Notes under the pieces: generated by a model
What the model was told of the DNA's origin: nothing
Seen by the model: only the letters and a program-made list of their open reading frames with translations
Database searches by the model: none
In this document: positions 1 to 10,450 of the stretch, one piece after another
Layout: every line of letters starts with the position of its first letter
How positions within the stretch are numbered: position 1 is the stretch's first letter
Assembly: GCA_938083195.1 (NCBI GenBank)
Contig: CALKCK010000016.1
Span: 1 to 64,000 of the forward strand
Direction of reading: 5' to 3'
Length of the DNA stretch: 64,000 bases
Origin: an uncultured Pirellulaceae bacterium
GTDB lineage: Bacteria > Planctomycetota > Planctomycetia > Pirellulales > Pirellulaceae
Made by a program: the position numbers and the translations under genes

Positions 1-1
1 G

Positions 2-2368
2 GAACTTCGCTATGCTCACAACGCGGGAATTGATTTCTTCGTCTATCACGGACCGGCGCGGAAGCTTTACGCTAACGGCTGGGAGCTCAGGAACAATTTC
101 GATTGCCACCTCTCCAGCAAGATACCAGAGGCCAAAAAAGTAAACTTCACTTGGGCTTTGTATGCGCACCGAGCCATTCGCTACACACGAAGCAAAGTGG
201 CCACCATGATGGATGAGACGATTGAGTACATCACGATGCCGAACTGGCAGACAGTGATGGACGGTCGCCCCTTGATCGTCGTCTACCATCCCGAAAGATT
301 CCGAGCGGCCCTGCAGGTCGCCCAGGGCAAAGAGCATATGACCGGCGCCGGATTCGTGGAGTATATCAGGGCGCGGGTGGACGCCGCAGGTTTGAAGAAC
401 CCTTACATCGTTGGTTGTATGGAGCCGAGAGATAGTTTCATGCATGCCGAAACACTGAAGGAAGAGGGCTACGATGCATTCATGGACTACGAGGGAGCCT
501 ATGGGGGAGCGGTTGCCAAAAGAGACGAAGCGCCAACCTATGCATCGGCCACCGAGGAGATCCTCAAGACCTGCGAGCAAGAGTATCTGAACCGTGGTCT
601 CCCGTTTCTTCCTCCCTGTCCCAGCATGCACTATCGGTGGCCCCACGCCTTCGATCGCAAGGGACAAGCCATAGAAGAATTGCATCACTTCCAGTGGCCG
701 AAGGAAGGCGACCTTGAGGCCCGAGTCGAAGCCGTTCTTGATTTCGTGGCAACCCACCCCGAGGACTGCGAGGCGCAGACTGTGATCATGTATTCATGGA
801 ATGAACACTCCGGGGGCGGCGGCATTTGCCCGACCATGGGCAAGTCGCCCGAGTACGAACCTGAGACGCAATGGCTCGATGAAGTGGCCGAGGCGCTGGC
901 GACGTGGAAGTATCCCCCAAAGGACAATCCAAAAGACGACGATAAAAAAGATGACGACAAAGAGCTTTCTTTCTATGAAAAAATGAAAGAACCGCCGCCT
1001 CCTGCGGATGCGGATAAGGTTCATGGGAAAGACCTACCCGCTCCCACACATGCCGTTGGCGCGAATACGTCGGCGCAGAAGCGTCCGAATATCATTTTCA
1101 TCCTGTCGGATGACGTATCGCCGAGGGATTATGCCCTGTATGGCGGCAAGACGGTCTCGCCAGTTTTGGAAAAACTGGCTACGGAGGGCCTTTACTTCAA
1201 AACGGCTTGGGCCACGCCGCGCTGCGTGCCTACTCGCGCTATGTTGCTGAGCGGCAAGTATCCCTTTCGCACGGGCGTGTATGAGAATCAAATCAATCCG
1301 CGGGGCGAAGACAATCGCATCAAGCCGATGGGGGAGCGGTTTCCCAATACGCTCGGTTCGTTGATGACTGCGAATGGATACAGAACGGCGATGGTGGGGA
1401 AACTCCAGACGGGGGACGTGAAGAGCTACGGCTTTCAACGTTGGTGCACGGTGAATCACGGCCGTATCTTCGACATGAAGCATTCCGATAACGACGAGGA
1501 CGGGAAGCAGGTCGTCCAGCCGAATGTGCACAGTACTGACGCCCTTTTCGATTACCTGCATCGCTTCACGGCGGAAGAAGCGGAAGATCCCTGGTTCGTC
1601 TACATGCCCCTCAATTTGCCGCACTCGGTGCGTAATCCGGACAACCCGGCTAAGTGGGGACCGCCGGTGGTGCCGGAGCTGGATGAAAACTGGCAGAAGA
1701 CCGGCAAGATGGTGCAGAATGATTTCGAGGCCAGTTTGCGGTACCTCGACTACAAGATCGGCGGTTTCGTCGCGCACCTGAAGGCGACGGGACAGCTCGA
1801 AAATACGATCATCATGTACGCGGGCGACAACGGGACGCACCGTTACGGCAAGTCGAATCCCGACTCTGAAAAAGGCCCGCGGGTTCCCTTTGTCGTTTAT
1901 GCTCCGGGAATCTTAGGGCCGATGGGCGCATGCGATGAACTCGTAGACTTTACGGATGTGATTCCTACATGCGTGGAGTTGGCAGGCGGTGCTTTGCCGA
2001 AAGGCGATTTCTTCGATGGTCGTAGTTTTGCGCCTTTGATTCGCGGAGAGTCTTTTGAGGGACGGGAATGGATCTTTTCCCAGTGGTTTGGCCTTCGTTT
2101 CTTGCGAACGAGGCATCACCTCATCGACGGCCGCGGTCGTTTTTATCATACGGGAGACAACCGCAATGAATGGGTCGAAGGAGCGTATCGGGATATAACG
2201 GAATCGCGCGACGAGCGAGTGATTGCGATGAGGAAGCGTTTGGAGCGCATCCTGGAAAAGATGCCGGCCCCTGATTACGGCGATCCCGAGCTCGCGGGCC
2301 AATGGAAGAAGCATTGGATCGATACTAGAAAATTTGTGGAACCGTATCGACCGCCGTATTTGAAATAG
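2..2368 (+). CDS. WbsX/GH99-like domain fused to a sulfatase (5' truncated by window edge)
   Basis: The frame is open from base 2 (ELRYAHNAGIDFFVYHGPARK...), upstream of the ORF-track start at 158. N-terminal half has GH99/WbsX-like text (MYSWNEHSGGGGICPT). After a D/K-rich linker comes a sulfatase domain (RPNIIFILSDDVS, formylglycine-type motif CVPTRAMLLSGKYP). Confidence 0.85.
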   Translation, partial: ELRYAHNAGIDFFVYHGPARKLYANGWELRNNFDCHLSSKIPEAKKVNFTWALYAHRAIRYTRSKVATMMDETIEYITMPNWQTVMDGRPLIVVYHPERFRAALQVAQGKEHMTGAGFVEYIRARVDAAGLKNPYIVGCMEPRDSFMHAETLKEEGYDAFMDYEGAYGGAVAKRDEAPTYASATEEILKTCEQEYLNRGLPFLPPCPSMHYRWPHAFDRKGQAIEELHHFQWPKEGDLEARVEAVLDFVATHPEDCEAQTVIMYSWNEHSGGGGICPTMGKSPEYEPETQWLDEVAEALATWKYPPKDNPKDDDKKDDDKELSFYEKMKEPPPPADADKVHGKDLPAPTHAVGANTSAQKRPNIIFILSDDVSPRDYALYGGKTVSPVLEKLATEGLYFKTAWATPRCVPTRAMLLSGKYPFRTGVYENQINPRGEDNRIKPMGERFPNTLGSLMTANGYRTAMVGKLQTGDVKSYGFQRWCTVNHGRIFDMKHSDNDEDGKQVVQPNVHSTDALFDYLHRFTAEEAEDPWFVYMPLNLPHSVRNPDNPAKWGPPVVPELDENWQKTGKMVQNDFEASLRYLDYKIGGFVAHLKATGQLENTIIMYAGDNGTHRYGKSNPDSEKGPRVPFVVYAPGILGPMGACDELVDFTDVIPTCVELAGGALPKGDFFDGRSFAPLIRGESFEGREWIFSQWFGLRFLRTRHHLIDGRGRFYHTGDNRNEWVEGAYRDITESRDERVIAMRKRLERILEKMPAPDYGDPELAGQWKKHWIDTRKFVEPYRPPYLK

Positions 2369-2408
2369 CTATCTGTGCGAGCTCGGGAAGTTTGATAGCG
2401 TCAACGAA

Positions 2409-2438
2409 TTCACAGGGCACATCTTCACAGGGCACATC
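2409..2438. repeat. 15-bp exact tandem duplication (ttcacagggcacatc x2)
   Basis: Direct reading. Confidence 0.95.
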
Positions 2439-2493
2439 GATCCACGCACCCATCAACAAGAGCGACCATCGCCACTGATGCGGACAAAGTGAC

Positions 2494-2583
2494 AAAAGAC
2501 GACGATAAAAAAAGATGACGACAAAGAGGTTTCTTTCTATGAAAAATGAAAAAAGCTAAATTGAAAAAAATGAAAGAACCGCC
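2494..2583 (+). repeat. Decayed duplicate of the sulfatase-fusion linker (source about 931-995)
   Basis: aaaagacgacgataaaaaaagatgacgacaaagaggtttctttctatgaaaaa...atgaaagaaccgcc nearly repeats aaaagacgacgataaaaaagatgacgacaaagagctttctttctatgaaaaaatgaaagaaccgcc, with indels. Confidence 0.85.
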
Positions 2584-2941
2584 CGTGGGGTGAAAAAACT
2601 CAGCCGACGCTCAAACACAGTAAAAAACAGGCATCCCAAGACTCGCCAGGCAAAAATCTCAGCCAGCGGGCAAATCGACGCGAACTTGAGAGAAGAAATT
2701 GAAAGAGATCGCGGGACTCACGGCGCAACCGAGTGCCGCGATTTTGAGCCTTTTGCCGAGTTGAGCCCCTCAGGAATTCTGCACAGTCGAGCAAGTGAGT
2801 CCCGTGGTTGAGCTCATTAACGAATTTTCGAAATAACAATATTCGCCTGTTATCCGCAGGAAAACAGCAAAGTCCGCCAGCTTTCGCTGACGGGCTTTTT
2901 GGAAACGTGGTCAGGTTGCGAGTCCTAACCAAAAACTGAAG

Positions 2942-3303
2942 TGGAGGCGGCGGGGATCGAACCCGCGTCCCGCGATGAATCCGCTATATCCTCTACGTGT
3001 GTAGTCGTCGATTTAAATTTCGTTCGAACCACCGGGCAACGACACCCTGAAATTCAAACTAGTCTGAAACTTAATTTAACAATCCGCGTGTCAAACATGA
3101 CTGATTGCGATCTGGAATTGGTGACCAGCAGTCTAGGCTCTCCAGCAAAACCTATCAGCCGGGGCAGCCTATTTCTAGGCAGCCATTGCGAAAGAGTTAT
3201 CTTCTGCAAATAAAAGTTTTGGTCAGATTTTTACGTAGCCCTCTGACCAGCTACGACACGCCAACACAACTTCAAGCAATCCGGTCGATTCCAATTCGCC
3301 CCC
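2942..3303 (-). ncRNA. ssrA: tmRNA
   Basis: On the minus strand the 5' end GGGGGCGAATTGGAATCGACCGGAT pairs with the 3' end ...GCGGGTTCGATCCCCGCCGCCTCCA (7-bp acceptor stem with one G-U). Tag frame GCAGAAGATAACTCTTTCGCAATGGCTGCCTAG = AEDNSFAMAA* at 3207-3175. CCA is not encoded. Confidence 0.95.
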
Positions 3304-3528
3304 TAAAAAACAAACATTATTTACGACTTTCCAAAGAAAGTATCTCCCCAATATTATTCGAACGACCGGATTTCAATCATCACAACAATTCGAATAATTC
3401 AGTGGGTTAACCCATTGCCGCAAAATTGGAATCCAGAGAATCCAACCAAACCCCATGAGTCAACCAATTCCTACCTTAACACTTACGGCCTGAATGACCA
3501 AACGGTTCGTTTCAACCGATAACCGAGG

Positions 3529-5250
3529 CTACTCGTCGGTTACGCAGCCCTCGGATGCTGACTTGACGTTCTTGATGTATTTGTAAAGCGTCCCTTTGGT
3601 GGCTTTCAGGGCCGGTGCCGACCACTGGGCTCGCCGCGCTTCCATTTCCTCATCGCTGATCGCAACATCAATGCTGTTTTGATCGGAGTCAATCGTAATC
3701 GAATCCCCGTTTTTGACGAGCGCTAACGGACCGCCGTCCTGAGCTTCCGGGGTGATATGGCCAACAATGAATCCGTGAGATCCTCCTGAAAACCGACCGT
3801 CGGTCAGCAGCGCCACATCGGCTCCCAAACCAGCACCCATAATTGCCGAGGTGGGAGTCAACATCTCAGGCATCCCCGGGCCACCCTTAGGACCTTCAAA
3901 ACGAATGATGACAACATCGCCTCGATTGATCTGTTTGGCCTCCAGTGCCGCGACCATCTCTTCTTCGGAATCAAAGACATTAGCGATGCCCTTAAATACA
4001 GATCCTTCTTTCCCGGTAATTTTTGCGACCGCTCCATCGGGAGCCAGGTTGCCTCGCAAAATCTGAATGTGCCCCGTAGCTTTAATGGGATCGCTCAAAG
4101 GCCGAATCACTTCTTGGCCTGACTCTAGATCAGGCAATTCAGCGACATTTTCAGCCAACGTTTTTCCAGTGACAGTTAGGCATTCTCCGCTGAGCATGCC
4201 TTCGCCCAGCAAGAATTTCATAACCGCAGGAGTGCCTCCCACGGCGTGCAAGTCTTCCTGCACAAAACGACCACTCGGTTTCAAATCTGCCAAAAATGGG
4301 ACTCGATCGCTAATCGTTTGAAAATCATCAAGCGTCAACGGAACGTCAACCGACCGCGCCATGGCGATCAAATGCAGAACGGCATTGGTCGATCCACCAA
4401 GAGCCATGATGACGACCATTGCATTTTCAAATGCTTCCCGCGTCATGATGTCCTTCGGTTTGATATCCTTTTCCAACAAATTTAAAATCGCCGCCCCGGC
4501 AGAATGGCACTCGCTAATTTTATCTGGATCTTCCGCAGGGATAGAAGCACTAAATGGCAATGACATCCCCAGTGCCTCAATCGCACTGGCCATCGTGTTT
4601 GCCGTATACATGCCGCCACAGGCGCCCGCTCCCGGGCATGATTTTTTTACAATTTCCTGACGAGTCTCATCGTCGATTTTTCCAGCAACAAACTCGCCAA
4701 AGCACTGAAACGCGGAGACGATATCGAGTTTTCGTTTCCCCATAATTCCCGCGCGGATGGTTCCTCCATAGACCATTAAAGAGGGACGGTTTAGCCGGCC
4801 CATGGCAATCAGACACCCGGGCATATTCTTGTCACACCCAGGGAGTGCGATACACGCGTCGTACCACTGCGCACTCATGATCGTTTCAATCGAATCGGCA
4901 ATGATATCGCGGGACTGCAGGGAATAACTCATCCCATCGGTTCCCATCGAAATGCCGTCACTCACGCCGATCGTATTGAAACGCATCCCTACCATGCCAC
5001 ATTCCACAACGCCTTGCTTCACCTCCGCCGCCAGTTTATCGAGATGCATGTTGCAAGTATTGCCCTCATACCAAACGCTCCCAATTCCGATCTGGGGCTT
5101 GTTCATATCTTCCGAGGTCATCCCGGTCCCATAGAGCATTGCCTGCGAGGCGCCTTGAACTTTGGGCTGAGTGATTCGACTACTGTATTTATTAAGTTGG
5201 CTCGACATAAATGATTTCAACGAAATTGGATTTGTTAAGGCTAACAGCAT
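3529..5250 (-). CDS. ilvD: Dihydroxy-acid dehydratase (start may be 5208, [11 protein letters not shown])
   Basis: IlvD/Edd family text: [59 protein letters not shown]. Confidence 0.95.
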   Translation of the reverse strand: MLLALTNPISLKSFMSSQLNKYSSRITQPKVQGASQAMLYGTGMTSEDMNKPQIGIGSVWYEGNTCNMHLDKLAAEVKQGVVECGMVGMRFNTIGVSDGISMGTDGMSYSLQSRDIIADSIETIMSAQWYDACIALPGCDKNMPGCLIAMGRLNRPSLMVYGGTIRAGIMGKRKLDIVSAFQCFGEFVAGKIDDETRQEIVKKSCPGAGACGGMYTANTMASAIEALGMSLPFSASIPAEDPDKISECHSAGAAILNLLEKDIKPKDIMTREAFENAMVVIMALGGSTNAVLHLIAMARSVDVPLTLDDFQTISDRVPFLADLKPSGRFVQEDLHAVGGTPAVMKFLLGEGMLSGECLTVTGKTLAENVAELPDLESGQEVIRPLSDPIKATGHIQILRGNLAPDGAVAKITGKEGSVFKGIANVFDSEEEMVAALEAKQINRGDVVIIRFEGPKGGPGMPEMLTPTSAIMGAGLGADVALLTDGRFSGGSHGFIVGHITPEAQDGGPLALVKNGDSITIDSDQNSIDVAISDEEMEARRAQWSAPALKATKGTLYKYIKNVKSASEGCVTDE

Positions 5251-5375
5251 CTCAAATGAGCGCGGGTTTTCAATCGAATAACAAGCTATTTTGGGATTTT
5301 AAAATTGGATTCCACCCAACGGCATAAACACACCGCTTAACCCGTCCCAATGGCGACGGGTCTCCCAATGCTCAT

Positions 5376-5408
5376 AAAAAAAAACCTCAAGCGATTAAAC
5401 CTGAGGTT
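5376..5408 (-). terminator. Rho-independent terminator of the 5438..6415 gene
   Basis: Minus strand AACCTCAGG-TTTAATCG-CTTGAGGTT followed by a U tract. Confidence 0.85.
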
Positions 5409-5437
5409 ATGGATTTTAAATTAAGCCGAATACCGTT

Positions 5438-6415
5438 TTAAGAGGTAGCAGCAGGGGCCGACGGAGCGGCTTCGTCTGAATCACCTGACTTGGAATCGGC
5501 TTCCGCTGCAGCATCCTCAGCCGCTTTGACTTCTGCCGCTTTGATTTCAGCAGGATGCTCACCGGCGACCAGCAAATCAATTTGCTTGGTGATGCTTCCA
5601 ACGATTGAATCTCGAGTACCCGCAGTAAATGTTCCTAAGTCTGTGGAGATAGACATCGGTACTTCAACGCCAGCTTCCGAAAGTGCCCGGCAAAGCTTTA
5701 CCGAGAAGGAATCGAGGCTGTCACCAGGTAACGCTGAGCGATCGGAATCTTTCAAAGCCGCCATGTCGGCACCTTCGGCAATGTCTGCCAAACGGACTTC
5801 CGATACGACATCCGACAACCCAGCTCCGACAAGATGCTCAACGGTGCCACCACCAGCGGCCCACTGAAATGCATCAACGCAAACGCCTACGTTTGGTTGA
5901 CCGACTGCTTTGACGAGCGTCAACAATTCTTCTGCCGTTTGAATAAATTTGAATTCGCCGTCAGGCACTTCCGAATCAGTGCCGCGAAGCCACAACCCGA
6001 TGTTCAATGAAGACTCGGTGCACTTCTCACTCAATTCCTGAAGTCGTTGCTGATATTTCTCAAAACATTCCTGGAATGAATATAGACCGTTACTCGACGC
6101 CACACTGACATAACAACCCTTGGCGTTAAGCGTCGTAGCCAAGTCAAGAATCGTGTCCAGTTTTTCCATCGCCGTGTTGTAATCGTCATCCGATGCACCA
6201 AGATCGACTGGCAACTCAAAGGTGCCCATATCAATTTTCGCACTCTGCAAGAACTGACAAGCAAATTGTTTACCCAGAGTGTCATGGCGTCCGACAAGGT
6301 CAACCATGTCGACTTCAACCCCGTGGAAACCGTGGGTCAAGGCTAATTCAATTAGCTCATTTTGTTTTCCAGCAACACCGAGACCACCACTGTTTAGAAT
6401 TTTATACACTTGCAA
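5438..6415 (-). CDS. Sugar phosphate isomerase/epimerase-like TIM barrel protein
   Basis: Xylose-isomerase-like TIM barrel layout (ELALTHGFHGVEVDMVDL, VGVCVDAFQWAAGG); Ala/Glu-rich C-terminal tail. Confidence 0.6.
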   Translation of the reverse strand: MQVYKILNSGGLGVAGKQNELIELALTHGFHGVEVDMVDLVGRHDTLGKQFACQFLQSAKIDMGTFELPVDLGASDDDYNTAMEKLDTILDLATTLNAKGCYVSVASSNGLYSFQECFEKYQQRLQELSEKCTESSLNIGLWLRGTDSEVPDGEFKFIQTAEELLTLVKAVGQPNVGVCVDAFQWAAGGGTVEHLVGAGLSDVVSEVRLADIAEGADMAALKDSDRSALPGDSLDSFSVKLCRALSEAGVEVPMSISTDLGTFTAGTRDSIVGSITKQIDLLVAGEHPAEIKAAEVKAAEDAAAEADSKSGDSDEAAPSAPAATS

Positions 6416-7164
6416 ATTTTCTCCCTAGGGACTTGGGCTGGCTGACAAAAATGAGCCAACGTAGTCATTAACTTTTGTTTTTCAGTATCTTTAAAACTCA
6501 ATGCAAGGCCACCACATCGAACACTCGATGTGTCGGAATCAACGAGAACCTCCCAAAGACAACAAAACGGTCGCCCTCCGAAGTCGGGAACCGCTCGTCC
6601 GTGGGGAATTGAGCTATATAAGTCAAATTTACGAAAGAGGCCAAATTAGACCGTCTCACGGGGCAGATTATGACAGATTCCCCTAATTTATCATAGGGCT
6701 ACGGGTTTCAGCTGATTTCCCACAAGAAACGAGTCCTTGCAGACTCCAAGCCGCGACAAAACGGCTCAACATTCGTTTTAACCACCCTTTGCCCAATGTA
6801 TTTCCAACAGACACCCATCCGAGTAGCTCAAACCAAGCTCGACTTTGTAAAGCCGCGAAAACATGGCTCTCTACCGAAACCATCAATCAACCACACCAAG
6901 AATGACCGCTCAATGGACGCTTCCTAACCAACCACCATCGGTTGTTGGCATCCAATTCCAATGATCATCACAGCACCTCCGGCTGAGATTGTTACCTACA
7001 GCCAAGCCGAATCTTGATTCGGAGGAAAGTCAAAGTTTAACGACTAGGTAGCTAATTCTTAGAGCCTCATTCAGATCCCGTTAAGCTGTAACAAATATGA
7101 GGATCAATCTGCCCGCACATTCGCAAAAAAACGTGTTATCTGCACAACGCGAGCAAGAGGCAGA

Positions 7165-8823
7165 ATGAGAATTGACGATGCTTTGGAGAGAAACACAGCG
7201 CTGAGTGCATTCGAATTGAGAGGTTCGGTCTACGACCCTCGCTATCACGATTCGCTCGAAACAAGAACTGTTCTCTTGAGGTTTGAAATGTCGCGTGAGC
7301 TAAAGAATTACATTGCCATAGGCATCGGCGTCGCCGTTGTGACGAGTTTCGCGATTCAGTCGTTTTCGCCAGAAATGAAGACAGCGGTTACGTTTCAGAC
7401 GGAAGCAGAAGATTTCAAATCGATCTCTTCATTTGAAAACTCGCGTCCACTCTTAAATCCTCCCCTGACCGCAAGCCCACTCGCGGAATTGAAAAAGACA
7501 ACTCAGACCTCTAGCAAACAACCGTCGGCGCTGGAAAAAGCAAAAACGGCCAGAGCAACCGCAGAAGCCAAGCCCAAGCGACCAACGACGACGAAGGTCC
7601 CGAGAGAAACTTTCTCGTCGCTGCCGAATGTAACTGCCATCCCTGCAGCCACGACGCCACCTTTGGTTGAGACTACCCAACCACTGAAGTCAACGATTAA
7701 AAACGTGGCCGGCATCGAACCAGTCGTTCAAGCAACCCTGAAAAAACAGGTCCAAAAGGCAACTGAAGCTAACACCCAACCCTCCCGTCAAAACAAGACC
7801 GCGTTTAATAAGTATGGCACCAACCAACGACAAACTATCGTTCGCCAAGCCAGCAATGAAGTTAGCGCACCGGCACCTCGAACGGCCGCACCGATTCGCC
7901 TCCCGCTTCCCGAGCAAATCGCTCACCAAGCCGTGCATCATATTGAATATGGAAAGGCACTCTCACGACGTGGATCTTTCTTTTCAGCCCAACAAGAATT
8001 TTATGCCGCACTTCGTATTATTGCGATTTCAAACGATTCACAAACCAGCACAAATCATTACAGTCAGGCCCTCGCCGAAGCCGCCGTGGCAATGAAAGAA
8101 GCTCAAGACTTTGTTAGAACCGAATTGGAATCAGAAGCATTCCTAAGTGTCGCCTCGACAGTTGAAACCCACCAAAGCAAAATCATCAATCAAGCTGAGT
8201 TGGACCAGACTTCACCGCGACAAGCCGTCCAACAGTATTTCCAGTTCGCCCAGAATCGTCTCGACCAAGCGGGAGGACGAAATGTAGTTTCAGCAGAAGC
8301 CTTCTGTTGTCTGGGGAAATTACATACCTCCATGAAGCAATCTGAAGCTTCACCCCGCGGTATGGACGTTGCAAAAGCGATCGCGTTTCACCGAGCAGCA
8401 CTGTTAAGTGACCCCAACAATTCAAGAAGCGCAAATGAACTGGGCGTCCTGATGGCTAAAATCGGACAACTTGATTCAGCGGTAACTCTTTTCCAACAAA
8501 GTTTGATGAAAAACCAGACGCCGCAAACATGGAAAAATTTAGCAAAAACGCACCAACAGAAGGGCGAATTCGAATTGGCAAAAGCCGCAGAAGACCAGTA
8601 CCTCGCACTCATGCAGGCTCCGCTCGGCAACAATCAATCGTCTATCCGCTGGGTTGACCAAGGTTGGTTTAACCAAAACCAAACCAACCAATTCAGCCAA
8701 GTTAACCCCACCAGAAATGCAACTGACCGCAACAACAAAAATCAGCCCGCCGCAGTTTCAGCTGACCAACGTGACTCCATTCCGGGCAAAACGTTGACTG
8801 ACCGAATTAAAGAGTTCTTTTAA
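7165..8823 (+). CDS. TPR-containing membrane-anchored protein (likely start 7288, MSRELKNYIAIGIGV)
   Basis: N-terminal TM, Thr/Lys/Pro-rich spacer, C-terminal TPR-like repeats (AKAIAFHRAALLSDPNNSRSANELGVLMAKIGQLDSAVTLFQQSL). Confidence 0.65.
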   Translation: MRIDDALERNTALSAFELRGSVYDPRYHDSLETRTVLLRFEMSRELKNYIAIGIGVAVVTSFAIQSFSPEMKTAVTFQTEAEDFKSISSFENSRPLLNPPLTASPLAELKKTTQTSSKQPSALEKAKTARATAEAKPKRPTTTKVPRETFSSLPNVTAIPAATTPPLVETTQPLKSTIKNVAGIEPVVQATLKKQVQKATEANTQPSRQNKTAFNKYGTNQRQTIVRQASNEVSAPAPRTAAPIRLPLPEQIAHQAVHHIEYGKALSRRGSFFSAQQEFYAALRIIAISNDSQTSTNHYSQALAEAAVAMKEAQDFVRTELESEAFLSVASTVETHQSKIINQAELDQTSPRQAVQQYFQFAQNRLDQAGGRNVVSAEAFCCLGKLHTSMKQSEASPRGMDVAKAIAFHRAALLSDPNNSRSANELGVLMAKIGQLDSAVTLFQQSLMKNQTPQTWKNLAKTHQQKGEFELAKAAEDQYLALMQAPLGNNQSSIRWVDQGWFNQNQTNQFSQVNPTRNATDRNNKNQPAAVSADQRDSIPGKTLTDRIKEFF

Positions 8824-8889
8824 TCAAGGGCTTCGACTGTTGCTTTATCCCGCTGGCGAAATTTCAAAACACACAGGAATCAGTGAATC

Positions 8890-10209
8890 ATGAGACTCAC
8901 GACATCAATCAAATCAAGCGTCCTGGGATGTTTAGTGGTTGCCGCTGCATGGTTGAGCTTCACCAACCAGGACACGCCCTCGGAATTGGAAATTAGCCAT
9001 TTCCAATTAACTCCCGCCGTCGCGGACACGAGCACTTTCGAAGACGGTCAAATCCAACTCTGCCAAGGTTATGACACCAATAACCCCGGACAGGTAGCTC
9101 GCCCGAGCATTGTCGCCGGCGTTAACAATGGCCAGTTCGGATTCGTTGCTCCCGCGACAACCCACACCATGCCAACCAGATCGCTTCAAGGCGTCGATCA
9201 ATTTACCCTCGGTCGCCAGGGCGCGGAGGCAAAATGGCAGGACAGCACCTGCGTACCGTGGGAGTCCATGGCGTATGGTGAATACATTGGCCCCTACCGT
9301 CGCCCAGCAATGGGAGAGTACCGTTTGCGTGTCAATGATGAATTAGAATTAGTATATTTACGCACCCGTCAAAAATCGCTAAGACCCTACCAACTATTTG
9401 TAGGAGACACGATCCGCATTTCATCAGCGATTGACCCGTCCTTAAACGCGGAAAGCCTGGTAATTCGCTCCGATGGTATGGTTTCACTTTCCCTAATTGG
9501 TCAAGTGATGGTAGCCGGCAAAACGGTTGAACAGCTTCAAAAAGAACTCGACCAACGGTATGAGGCCTGGGTCATTAATCCAGAAATGCTCGTACAACTC
9601 ATCAAAGGTGAAACTCCCTTAGAGGACATCATCAACTCAGTCGATGCGAGAGCGGGGCAGGGAGGAACGGGGCGTGCTGCAACGGTCTCTCCAGATGGTA
9701 CGATCCAGCTTCCAGGACTTGGAAGCATTCCAGCAATCGGATTGACCCTCGAGGAAATGGGAAGAGAAATCAACGCCCGCTACCAAGGGCGGCAAGGGGG
9801 AATCGAAGTCACGCCCATCCTTACCCAAAGGGCTCCCAGTTATATCTATGTCGCTGGTGAAGTCCCAACCTCCGGACGATTCGAAATGGTGGGACCAACC
9901 ACGGTTATGCAAGCAATCGCTCTCGCAGGCGGATTCAAGCCGGGCGGAAACGTTAGAGAAGTGGTTGTTTTCCGTCGCGATCAAGATTGGCGACTGACGG
10001 CAACCAAGCTAGATCTCAATGGCGCATTGCTGGGCAAACGCCCTCATCCGTCTGACGAAATTTGGCTTCGAGATTCAGATATTGTCCTGATTCCCAAAAA
10101 ACCAATCCAGCGAGTATCGGAATTTGTTGAGCTCTATCTCACCAACACGGTGTATAGCATCTATCCTCAGCAAGCCGTCTTCGACATTGACAATAATACG
10201 GGGTTCTAG
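8890..10209 (+). CDS. Polysaccharide biosynthesis/export (Wza-like, SLBB) protein
   Basis: Poly_export-type text (LFVGDTIRISSAIDPSLNAESLVIRSDGMVSLSLIGQVMVAGKTVEQLQKEL), a second related segment (VSPDGTIQLPGLGSIPAIGLTLEEM), and SLBB-like VYVAGEVPTSGRFEM-type region. Confidence 0.85.
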   Translation: MRLTTSIKSSVLGCLVVAAAWLSFTNQDTPSELEISHFQLTPAVADTSTFEDGQIQLCQGYDTNNPGQVARPSIVAGVNNGQFGFVAPATTHTMPTRSLQGVDQFTLGRQGAEAKWQDSTCVPWESMAYGEYIGPYRRPAMGEYRLRVNDELELVYLRTRQKSLRPYQLFVGDTIRISSAIDPSLNAESLVIRSDGMVSLSLIGQVMVAGKTVEQLQKELDQRYEAWVINPEMLVQLIKGETPLEDIINSVDARAGQGGTGRAATVSPDGTIQLPGLGSIPAIGLTLEEMGREINARYQGRQGGIEVTPILTQRAPSYIYVAGEVPTSGRFEMVGPTTVMQAIALAGGFKPGGNVREVVVFRRDQDWRLTATKLDLNGALLGKRPHPSDEIWLRDSDIVLIPKKPIQRVSEFVELYLTNTVYSIYPQQAVFDIDNNTGF

Positions 10210-10283
10210 AGCGTTTTGGACAAACCGAAGTTTTCCTTCGGCGAATAGTCAAAAATGATACCCTCACACAAAACGACGTCCTG

Positions 10284-10319
10284 AATCGCTTGCGTTTAAT
10301 CAACGTAGGCGATTTTTTT
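10284..10319 (+). terminator. Rho-independent terminator
   Basis: AATCGCTTGCG-tttaatcaa-CGTAGGCGATT (11-bp stem with G-U pairs) then T7. Confidence 0.85.
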
Positions 10320-10450
10320 ATGCGGCTTAGGTAATCTCCACAATTTGATCTCACCCCAATTAGCCTGATTCGATCACTCCCTCACTTAACTGGCTAAGCG
10401 ATGCCCAACGTAGGTGAGATCAAAAAATTAAAAATTGCGCTGCCATTAAT

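Noticed and set aside
1034-1840. 268-aa minus-strand ORF
   Set aside because: Antisense shadow of the sulfatase domain, which has clear motifs on the plus strand.
2941-3410. ORFs 2941..3213 and 3105..3410 (+)
   Set aside because: They lie antisense to the tmRNA and have no protein-like features.
6416-7164. Possible RNA gene or hidden CDS in the 750-bp gap
   Set aside because: Only short low-quality ORFs and a small hairpin near 6515; no recognisable RNA family.
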